Below, piece by piece: positions 56,039 through 64,000 of a stretch of DNA of 64,000 nt. Position 1 is the first letter of the stretch, and the number at the start of each line of letters is the position of its first letter. Below the pieces are notes generated by a model. The model saw only the letters and a program-made list of their open reading frames with translations, was not told where the DNA came from and did no database searches. This DNA is from Ursus arctos (taxonomy: Eukaryota > Chordata > Mammalia > Carnivora > Ursidae), in assembly GCF_023065955.2 (NCBI RefSeq), contig NW_026622841.1:20271501-20335500 (forward strand), in the 5' to 3' direction. The position numbers and the translations under genes are program-made.

Positions 56039-56364
56039 GTATTTACTCAGATGAATTGAAAACTTATGTTCACCCAAGAATCTGCACATGGGTGCTTATT
56101 AGCAGCTTTCTTCACAATTGTCACAACCTGGAGGCAACTAAGATGTCCTTCAGTAGGCAAATGGATAAACTGTGCGACATCCAGACAATGGAATATTATC
56201 CAGCACTAAAAATAATTGAGGTCTCTCCTTGCTTGTCATTTGTATGAAGAGTATTTAGAACATAGTAAAAGTATTCACTAATTTATTTGCCGCTAAATTT
56301 TTAGTAGGTTTTCTCAAACCTGGATTCATGAATAGACTTAGACCCTTTCCTCTTTCTGAACCAG

Positions 56365-56388
56365 TTGTGTGTGTGTGTGTGTGTGTGT
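56365..56388. repeat. (GT)n microsatellite
   Basis: About 12 TG units upstream of the antisense SINE. Confidence 0.95.
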
Positions 56389-56407
56389 ATTCTTATATTC
56401 TCAGTTA

Positions 56408-56646
56408 TTGTTTTTTTCTTTTTTTTCTTTTCTTTTATTTATGTTTTTTAAAGATTTTATTTATTTGTTTGACAGAGAAAGAGAGAGAATGTGAGCACAA
56501 GCAGGCAGAGTATCAGGCAGAGGGAGAGGGAGAAGCAGGTTCCCCACTGGGCAAGGACCCCCATCACGGGACTCGATCCCAGGTCCCTGGGATCGAGACC
56601 TGAGCTGAAGGCAGTGGTTAACTAGTTGAGCCACCCAGGTGTCCCC
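56408..56646 (-). mobile_element. CAN/SINEC SINE, antisense
   Basis: A T-rich tail, then AAGATTTTATTTATTTGTTT, GGGAGAGGGAGAAGCAGGTT, GGGACTCGATCCCAGGTCCC and head GAGCCACCCAGGTGTCCCCC. The TSD is not clear. The 111-codon minus frame at 56461-56796 is mostly SINE. Confidence 0.92.
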
Positions 56647-56699
56647 CACACAGACTTTAGAATCTGCGCCTATGTCCTTGAAACAAAGTGTTGGTTGAT

Positions 56700-57390
56700 G
56701 GATGCTTTCCAGGACGGTATGTTTCACTTCTTTAGGTATGTGGCACTTTCCTTCTGCTTTTCCGCATAGGTTGCAAGGCGCCTGTATCTGCTTCAAAGAT
56801 AGTTGTGTTTGAATGTTGTCTTCTAGGCAGTGTGACTTTTCTAGTGAAGTATATGGCTATTGATAATCCTGCATGCATATCCAAACATGCTTTAATCTTC
56901 CTGTGGGAAGATACTACTTGAACGATGTGTTCTCTGCAGTTTTGCTTCTGAATATGGAGATGGCATTTTCCTTGGGGTTCAACACATACGTTTGAATATG
57001 CCCCCCCCCCACCATGGATCAGGAGTTTGGTGGATGTGTAGTTTCTACACAAGTGTGCTTCACTAAGCTCAGCATTTGGCCCTTTCAGGATGCTTCCACA
57101 CATACTTTTCAAACACCTTAAACTTTGGTGAATCAAGAAGCTAGATTGAGGTCTTTTGTGTAGAGACTGGTCTCCCTGAATGAAATCAATGGATGACACT
57201 TTCCTTATGAATCCACATACATATTTGAAAATGCTTCTGTTTGCATGAAAAGAGAGGTAGGTGAAAGGTGCTTTCCACACGCACTTGTTTCTCTAAGTGT
57301 ATGACTCTTTCGTAAGGATTCCTCTCAATCTTTTGAAAACACTTCTTTCTCCGGGAGAGAAGAGGTTGATTGCAGGACGCTTTCTTCCCA
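56700..57390 (-). repeat. Degenerate tandem repeat array, possibly once protein-coding
   Basis: A GGCACTTTCC-like anchor starts at 56742, 56832, 56962, 57078, 57195 and 57303. In five of the six a TTTGAAA/TTTCAAA/TTGCAAG block follows exactly 29 bases downstream; the copy at 56832 has about 20 extra bases. Unit length is 90 to 130 bp. Anchor positions leave the same remainder modulo 3 in five units; only the unit at 56962, beside the 12-base C-run near 57001, is out of phase. On the minus strand a frame stays open from 57292 to 56732. It has no ATG at its start (the first start-like codon is GTG). It shows loosely repeated Tyr/Met-Val-Cys-Gly and Leu-Ile-His motifs about 38 residues apart. 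I do not recognise the family. A relic of a gene with internal protein repeats or a minisatellite are both possible. Confidence 0.7.
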
Positions 57391-58235
57391 GCCTCATCTC
57401 TGTCAGATAAGCTATTGGTTTTGCCTTAAAAGCTCATTTTTGAAAAAATAGAATTATTATTACTGTTTCATGTTCAGCCACAGATGGTTTGAACAAGAGT
57501 TTGGGATGAAGCAGGAGAATTCCAAGTTATGATCAATCTCTACAGCCCTTCATTATGGAAGATCTACTAGGAGAATATCAGCTCTGACTTTGCAGGGCAT
57601 CTGTGAAAGTTATAAGTGCGTGGAAATGTTCTCCAAGGGTATTTGCGTAGTCTTAGTAGGGCTACATATTTTCTACCTTTATATTGTCTTCACCTTTCAT
57701 TAAATATCCTTGAAAAAGTGATCCTGAAATCACTCTTAGTCTAATTAACAGCTTGCCTACTGGTGTGTGCACAGTTGCTCTCAGAAGTGTTTTCTTTGGA
57801 AAGTAACAATTTTCAATGTTCTGTGGGATTAAAGAAATACTTCAAGGTATGAAACATTTTCGTTATATTATTTAGATACTAAATACATATATATATATTC
57901 TATATATTTCACATTTCTATATATTTCTCTATAAATGCATGTGTGGACGGTATGTGTAATCGTGTTTGTATGTGAATGTATAAAATCTATTTTAGGTATC
58001 TCACACTGGTGTTCTTGTATGTCAAATAGATTTGTAGAATGTATTATGTAATTCAGAGGTGATCTGTTCCAACTCATTTCTTTCAGTTTAGATCAGGACC
58101 TGGTGGTAATACTAAATTCTGATTAATAGATTTTTGGTTAACAAGTGCCAGTGATAGAGTTTATTCCATTCTTTTTTATCCAAGGTTCTGTTCTGGCAGT
58201 CTATGTCAAAGTCAGTATCACTGTCTCTGTCTCCT
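57391..58235. other. AT-rich sequence, nothing recognised
   Basis: It contains an AT-rich patch (57875-57930) with TATATA runs. No exon or named repeat. Confidence 0.45.
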
Positions 58236-58239
58236 TTTC

Positions 58240-58690
58240 TTTTCCACATCATTGACAGGCATGAGGTCTTCTCCTCTCTACCACCTCCCGCTCCACTTGC
58301 TCTTTGTCAGGCTAATTGATGCATGTTAATTCATGTTTCAGCTTTGAGACCACTTCTCAGCTGTCTTGCCAGATGACCCACTTCGGGTTCGGATTAGTGG
58401 TCTTTCTATAGGTTCCCGTGGCATCTTCTGCTCTTCTTTATCTTGGCATTTAATACAGGGCACAGGAATTTTCTCTCACTATCATCTATCGATCGATTGA
58501 TCGATCGATCGAACTATGTCTCTATCTGTCTTTTTACTTGTATATATATATATTTCCCTTCATTAGATCATTAGCTCCTTCAGAACAAGGACAATAAACT
58601 GTTTATTGTTTTATTTCACAAATCCATCAGCATTTGGCATGCATTCAGTGCTCAGTATATATTTGTTGAATGAATGAATGAAGAATCTGG
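58240..58690 (+). mobile_element. L2 LINE 3' end with embedded simple repeat
   Basis: CTCTCAGCTGTCTTGCC-like wording is followed by ATTAGCTCCTTCAGAACAAG, CATTTGGCATGCATTCAGTG and GAATGAATGAATGAAG. The 3' end is clear; the upstream part is diverged and carries the GATC tract. Confidence 0.7.
58487..58512. repeat. (ATCG)n / (GATC)n tetranucleotide tract
   Basis: ATCGATCGATTGATCGATCG and following bases. Every unit is self-complementary and contains CpG, which is unusual for mammalian microsatellites. Confidence 0.95.
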
Positions 58691-59190
58691 TTTCTATTAG
58701 GCCCGACTTAATTTCTCTTGCCCCCTCACCAAATTAGCAATACAGACGGCATAGCTTACTTTAGGAATGGAAGCCAACTGGTTTATAATTTTGATTTTAG
58801 CCAAGAAGGTTTTGAGATGATTGAAAATGCTATCTGTTATTTTTGTCTGTTGACATTCATGTGTGTCACTTTCACGAAAACCGGAAAGAAACTGTACTAA
58901 TATCTGGAATGACGACTCCTATCTGTTCTAAGACCCATATGTTTTGGTATCACAGTTACCGTTTCCCCCATCTGTTCAGCACACAAGGCTGTTTCTGATG
59001 AAGGGAGAAGAAAATCATTTCTGAGGGCAGAGTCTGCATGGGACCCAAATCAGACAGACCAGAGTGTCCCATTCAGGGACAAACGCCTGACGATATTGAT
59101 AGTGGAATTGTAGCAGCCATGAGAATCACCCCACACCTCCAGCCCATGCAGTCCCTACGCTGATAATCCAGTGTATTTTTTCAAAGACTA
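58691..59190. other. Unrecognised stretch
   Basis: A 60-codon frame at 58718-58900 has no domain. No named repeat. Confidence 0.45.
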
Positions 59191-59193
59191 GGT

Positions 59194-59423
59194 TCATGTT
59201 TATTTTATTTTTTAATATTTATTTTAGAGATAGAGAGAGAGAAAGAGTGCATGTGTGAGTTGGGGGATGGGTGGAGAGAGAGGAGAGGGAGAGAGACTCT
59301 CTGAGAGCGCAGAGCCTGACATGGGGCTCCATCTCACGACCCTGAGATCATGACCTGAGCTGAAACCAAGAGCTGGATGCTCAACCGACTGAGCCACCCA
59401 GGCGCCCCATCATGTTTACTTTA
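59194..59423 (-). mobile_element. CAN/SINEC SINE (Fc-like subfamily), antisense, with TSD
   Basis: Tail TTTTTTAATATTTATTTTAG, body CAGAGCCTGACATGGGGCTC and CTGAGATCATGACCTGAGCT, head GAGCCACCCAGGCGCCCC ending at 59408. Near-exact direct repeats TCATGTTTATTTTA (59194) and TCATGTTTACTTTA (59410). Confidence 0.94.
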
Positions 59424-61044
59424 AAAGAAAAAGTGCTTGATACATTTAACTGCAATGAATTGTTTACTAAAAGAAAAAAAAATGTGATGAAACTGTTAAT
59501 ATAATCAAACAAGAGGCCATTAGACTGGGGTGGCTCCAGTGCCTTGAAAGCCTTCTGAGCAAACTAAAACCTGAGCCAGGGTCAGTGCGCTCATATCCCA
59601 GGAAATGAAACTTAACAAACAGTCCCAAACAGCCAACTAGGCTTTCCCAAATAAGGCAGCTGCTTAAGTCCAAACCCCACAAATAATTTCCTTGCTTTGC
59701 TTGTGTGTCTTCTCTGTAAAACCCTCTCCCCTCGCTCCTATGGTAGAGCGCTCCTAATCACTTTTGATTTGGCACTGCTCAGAGAAACTCTTGAAAAGTT
59801 GAACGTGCCACAGTTTATATTTTCACAACGCTAATGTGGGGAGGTCACCGTCCCGTGGGTGTGGGCACCCCTGTGTACTCGAGAGACCATCGGCCACTAG
59901 TGTGAACAGGGGTAATGATCAGGAATGCTGAGTGACTTAAGGGGTAATGGTGAATCCCTCTGCTCCAAAGTTTCAAAATATCAAAGAAGTTACGAAAATA
60001 AAAAAGGTATCTTGGGACAAAAAGTGAGAGTAAAGCAAGATGTGATTGTCATTTACCTTCACTGAGCTTAGGCATTCTTGCAGTGGTGCCTGCCTGCAAT
60101 GAAATGTTGAAAGTGTAGGTTTTAATTAGGTCAGGGAGGCACAATGAGGCAGGCTAATAGTTCTTGGGTTATGAGCCCTGGGCACTTAGAAGAGGTGGAG
60201 TCTCGGGGGGATTGCCATTAGAAGGGCATATGTGGGCCCCAGGAAGGCAAATAGACTAAGGATGAAGAGGGGCTTCTATTTGTGCCATTATGCCTTGGGT
60301 TTGGATAGGCCAAGCTCTGTTCTTAAGATGTTATTTTGCAGCCCGGTAGGTTGAAGTTCTAGTCTCTTGGCAACAAGCACAAAGACCTCCATAAGCATTC
60401 CTGTTATTTTCCAGCAACTCTGGGCATCATTATTAAAATGGAAAAGAACATAAAAGAAACACTGACCTTCTGCATTGCACCCTATATAGGCTTGAAGCAG
60501 AAAGAATGTCTTGAATTTTCTCTCTCTGATTAGATTTTGGTTTTGTGAGTATGCTTTCCAGTTCTTTGTATAAAGTTGCCTTTTATGAAGCATGTAGGCT
60601 GGAATTAAAGATAGTGATATCTCACAGCCTCACTTTGCTGCAGTTACAAAAGTGTGACCACATAGAGTAGATGTGCAGACATTTGAAGTACACAAATTCT
60701 ATCTTGTCAACAGCCCAACCTCTCCCAAGGCTCCTGCCAAGAAAATGCATCGAAGCAGGCAGGGTGGACCCACATGCCAGCTAAATGCTGTCACTGATCC
60801 AGTTTAATCAGACATCTCACTACTAATTTACATTCAGAGATCTTTTTTTTTTTAAGCTCATTAAATAAATTGGAATAAAAACCTAGCTTGTCGATTCTTC
60901 TGTTCTGTGCTTCTATAACCGGTTGAAGTAAAATGTAGCTTTGCAAACAAGTATTATTTAGGTTTTGATTATTCACAAGTGTGCATTATGTATTGTTAAT
61001 GGATGACTTTAGCTATCATTTATATTTTCCTGAGCCCAGGCTGA

Positions 61045-61082
<38 letters not shown>

Positions 61083-62030
61083 TTCAAGTGTCTCAGAATT
61101 TAAGGTGGAGGTTGCATGTTCCTAACCTCAAGGCCAGGAAAATGGGCTTCCCAGGGGACCACTTGGAGAACTTTATATGTGTCCCATTGGCTTTAGGCCA
61201 AAAGGAGTGACTGCCATGTTAGCAGATCAAGGAGCGCTTACTCTCCTCGGAGTGGACCTCCTGCTCATGCGTTTTGCTGGGCCTGATGAGGTCCCAAGTG
61301 TAGAGAGCCAGCATAGATCCTACCCAGGAGGGCCTCCTGTTGGGGTGAGTGGAACACGGGACAGAGGAAGGTCTTTGGGAAGAGGAAGAGACCAGCTGGA
61401 ATACAGAGGCAACCACTCTTAGCAAGGGAATGCTGGGTAAGAGAAACCTAGTGACTGAGGCATAGGAATGCCTTAGAGAAACCCCCGTAAGGACTGTATC
61501 CACTGAAGCATCAATAGATTTAGCGAATAAAGAGACAAAAATAAATACAGGCTACCGGGTTAAACTTGAATTTCAGATAAACAATGAATGTTTTCCTGAA
61601 GCTGAAATCCAACTGGGTGTCCTGTAATTTACCTGGTAACTCTGCCTATCAGAAAAAGTCAGATTTCAACATGTATGAGGCTAAGAGGGCACAATGCTAC
61701 CTCTAGACAACTTTTTCCAAGTAAAAAATTTACTGCCATGTTTCTGTTCTTTATGATCTGGAGGGGTCAGAAGAAAGAAAAGTGAGGTAAAAACACAGGA
61801 AAAAGAGTCAGCCAAGTGCCACCTCCCCTTCCCCCAATGCTGCACAGTTAAGTTGGGAAAAGGAAGCAATACTTTTGGTTGTCTGTGACAGATCCATTAA
61901 TTACAGATTTGAGGGTCTTCCATTTCTAAAGAAAAAAAAGTCATGAGATGGCTTGAATTTTTATCCAGGGCCAAGGGAAGACCAGGACCCCATGGAATAC
62001 TTTTCAAGGGAACATAGGAGAGAAAAAAAA
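59424..62030. other. Repeat-poor stretch without recognised genes
   Basis: 2.6 kb in which I recognise only the (TG)n at 61048. Opposed frames of 81 and 94 codons at 61177-61503 and a 101-codon minus frame at 60288-60593 show no domain. Scarcity of repeats could mean conserved regulatory DNA, but that is inference. Confidence 0.45.
61048..61081. repeat. (TG)n microsatellite
   Basis: About 17 uninterrupted TG units; likely polymorphic. Confidence 0.97.
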
Positions 62031-62034
62031 CTTT

Positions 62035-62335
62035 TGTTATAATTAACAATACTATATTATACATTAGGAAGTTGCTGAGAGTAGATTTTAAAAGTTATCA
62101 CACAAAAAATTATAACTATGTGAGGTGATGGCTGTTAACTTATGTGGTAATCATTTTAATATATATATTAAATATATATATATACTTTAATATATATATA
62201 TATATATCCACATACACATATTATACATATACATGTATATATGCTGTATATATACCATATATAATTGTTATGTAGTACACCTTAAATTAATGCCATGTTA
62301 TATGTTAATTCTATCTGAATAAAACCTGGGGAAGA
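62035..62335 (+). mobile_element. L1 3' UTR end, sense
   Basis: GTGAGGTGATGGCTGTTAAC, TATGTGGTAATCATTTTAAT, AATTGTTATGTAGTACACCT, ATGTTATATGTTAATTCTAT and CTGAATAAAACCTGG match the L1MA-like 3' terminus with its AATAAA signal. The central TA-rich part has expanded. Confidence 0.85.
62157..62265. repeat. (TA)n-rich tract within L1 3' UTR
   Basis: Interrupted TATATA and CATA runs over about 110 bases; locally very low melting stability. Confidence 0.9.
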
Positions 62336-63345
62336 AAATTGCTTTGTGATTATTTCTCTACAAGTCCTTTATGCCTATCATGATGGTTACATTTTTGTTG
62401 TTGTAATTGTTGATACTCATGGAACAAGAGGTTTAAGGAACTATTTCTACAGCTTGAGAGCTATGAAGGCTGGGACCCCAAACTAGGTGCCATAGGAAAT
62501 AAGTTTCCCACATTCTGAAAAGAAGGGCTGTGTATGAGAGGTGGCAGCGAACCTTCCCTGACTCCAGGGCATACAGGAGAATACCAACGGTTCATTGAGA
62601 GGCAGGATAAAGATTTCTTTGGAACAAATTTTGAGAATGCTGCATTTCCCTTTCCCCTGCCTCAGACCCAAAGAGAAGCCTTCAGGACAACCACTCATGA
62701 AGTGGGAGGAGAGGGTGCTGGCCTGTGGGCACACACACTGGGGAAGATGCTAACATCTCTACTCACCCCATCACCCTCTGGGCTGAATGTGGCTGAGCTG
62801 CTGATACTCAGGGGTCTAGCACCACTCTGGGCTCAGAGCAAGGTGTGCTGAGTGTGTTCTTGGGAGAATGTTAGAACCATCTCCTGGAGTTTAGAGAGAG
62901 GTGGGGGAAAAGATCAGCATTTACCTTTCACTTTAAAAAACATGTAAAGGTGAAGGTCTGATGCTCAGAGAGAGTGGTCTGTGTTTCCAGAGTTTGGTAG
63001 GTAACAGTATGGGGCCAGAGTAGACCATGGAAGGATTTTCTGGACTTTCAGAAATGACCTGCCCAAGAAGTTTGCTTTCCTATGGGAGTTTGGCAAGCCC
63101 AGCAGAAAGAGGCCTTGTGTGCTGTAACATTGGATAGATGGACTGAAGGGATGTCATAGGGGATCAGCTGGAGAGGATATCATTTGGTCCAGGCAGAGGG
63201 ACAGGGGGGGATTCCTAATGGGAAGGAGCTCTGAGAACCCATCAGACAGAGAATTAGCATCAGGGCATCTGTCACAAAGAAGCCACTGAGAATAAATTAT
63301 ATTTTGCCCCTTACTTTTCCTGCCTTGACTCTGGAGGAGTGTGGC
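62336..63345. other. Unrecognised, moderately GC-rich stretch
   Basis: Opposed frames of 83 and 105 codons at 62483-62851 have no recognisable domain. No named repeat. Confidence 0.45.
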
Positions 63346-63349
63346 ACAG

Positions 63350-63835
63350 TGTGCCAGTTTTAAAACGTGACCCAACATTCTCTGATACACTTCCTCTCAG
63401 AAGCTGGGATCTCTGTTCCCTTTCTTGAATCCGGACACTGAAGCTGTTTGATATTAATATGGTAGAAGTGACGCTGCTCCAGTTTCTGGGCTAAGCCTTT
63501 AGAAACTGACAGCTTCCGCTTCCGTTCCTGAAGATACTTGCTCTTGGAACCCAGCCACCGTGCTGTGAGAAAGCCAAGCAGACACATGCTATAGGCCAGC
63601 TTTGGCCCCAGCCAACAGCCAGTATCAACCTCCAGATGTCTGAGTGAAGAAGCCTCCAGATCATTCTAGCTTTCAGTCTTCAAGTCATTGCCCAGCCTTT
63701 GAGTTGTCTTAGGTGGTGCCACGGTGGGGGTGGGAGGGGGGCAGGGGAGAGGTGGCATATTTGTAAGCAAAACAAACATTAAGCCTCTAAATTTGGGATA
63801 ATTTGTTACACAGCAATAGATAACTAGAAGAAGCA
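63350..63835 (+). mobile_element. MLT1-type MaLR LTR, sense
   Basis: CTTGCTCTTGGAACCCAGCC (from about 63538), ACCGTGCTGTGAGAAAGCCA, AACATTAAGCCTCTAAATTT and TTGTTACACAGCAATAGATA are MLT1-like LTR landmarks ending near 63835. It carries a G-rich insertion at 63723-63752. The 75-codon minus frame is repeat-derived. Confidence 0.8.
63726..63747 (+). repeat. Canonical G-quadruplex motif
   Basis: Four G-runs (5, 3, 6 and 4) are separated by loops of 1, 1 and 2 bases. Confidence 0.85.
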
Positions 63836-64000
63836 GCCAGCATGAGCAGCTGGTGAGTTTGAACAGGGAGGGAGAAGAGTTGACCCCTTCTTTCCTGCAC
63901 GTTTCTGTGGGCGACCCTTAGGATGTCAGATGAGTACATTCGACTTATATCTGACTGAACTTTTTAGAACGTGAAAAGGAGACTTCCCCAAATCCTGACA
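63836..64000. other. Window end, nothing recognised
   Basis: Short unassigned sequence. Confidence 0.4.

Larger units (their letters stand above)
55081..56260 (+). mobile_element. L1 ORF2 C-terminal relic, sense
   Basis: TATAAAGCTACAGTGATCCA, CAGATCAGTGGAACAGAATA, GCGAGCTGATCTTTGACAAA, AGGTATGATTCATGAAAGGA and CAATGGAATATTATCCAGCA are consecutive L1 ORF2 landmarks. The frame is broken many times. It carries an 18-base A-run (55291-55308), a 20-bp tandem duplication (55534-55573) and a 31-bp TTTG-rich insertion (55996-56038). The frames at 55573 and 55996 are its debris. Confidence 0.92.

Noticed and set aside
55573..56247. Plus-strand frames of 78 and 83 codons as a new gene
   Set aside because: They are fragments of a decayed L1 ORF2 with multiple frame breaks.
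56461..56796. 111-codon minus-strand frame
   Set aside because: Largely SINE-derived; it runs into the degenerate array by read-through.

Overview
This window looks like gene-poor nuclear DNA from a carnivoran mammal, most likely an arctoid (bear, seal or mustelid group). The basis is nine tRNA-Lys-derived SINEs of the carnivore-specific CAN/SINEC type. They have the head GGGGCGCCTGGGTGGCTCAG, a CT-rich or GA-rich middle and a short A-rich tail. Several closely resemble the subfamily common in bears, seals and mustelids and differ from the usual dog and cat forms. No operons, prokaryotic genes, CRISPR arrays or phage genes are present. I recognise no protein-coding exon, tRNA, rRNA or miRNA gene. 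The open frames (at most about 180 codons) fall in transposon relics or in sequence with no recognisable domain.

Layout. 1-1025: an L1 3' relic, a MIR and an old CR1/L3-type LINE. 2.4-2.7 kb: a young SINE whose tail has become a (TTTC)n microsatellite. 4.3-5.3 kb: L1, an MLT1-type LTR and a MIR. 8.3-8.7 kb: L1. 10.85-13.5 kb: a layered stack of L2, SINE, an LTR-like repeat and L1. 13.8-18.0 kb: MIRs, an L1 end, an ERVL-like LTR and L1. 20-21.2 kb: SINE, MIR and L1. 23.3-24.2 kb: two L2 copies in opposite orientation. 25.7-30.2 kb: several L1M 3' ends, one split by a SINE. 31.0-32.5 kb: a long antisense L1 ORF2 relic. 33-43 kb: L2s, SINEs, MER20, L2 reverse-transcriptase DNA and a Tigger/MER2 element. 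43.5-54.2 kb: SINE, MIRs, MLT1, MER20-like DNA, L1s and an ERVL-like LTR. 55.1-56.3 kb: a sense L1 ORF2 relic carrying small later rearrangements. 56.7-57.4 kb: a degenerate tandem array that I cannot assign to a repeat family. 58.2-58.7 kb: an L2 with a GATC tetranucleotide tract. 59.2 kb: SINE. 62.0-62.3 kb: an L1 3' end with a TA-rich tract. 63.35-63.84 kb: an MLT1-type LTR.

The most interesting item is the 56.7-57.4 kb array. A GGCACTTTCC-like anchor occurs six times, followed in five of them by a TTTGAAA-like block exactly 29 bases later. Five of the six anchors share one reading-frame phase, which suggests decay from a protein-coding repeat. I found no convincing evidence for a new, intact biological system. 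Repeat-family names are from memory of consensus sequences; exact subfamilies and ends are approximate.
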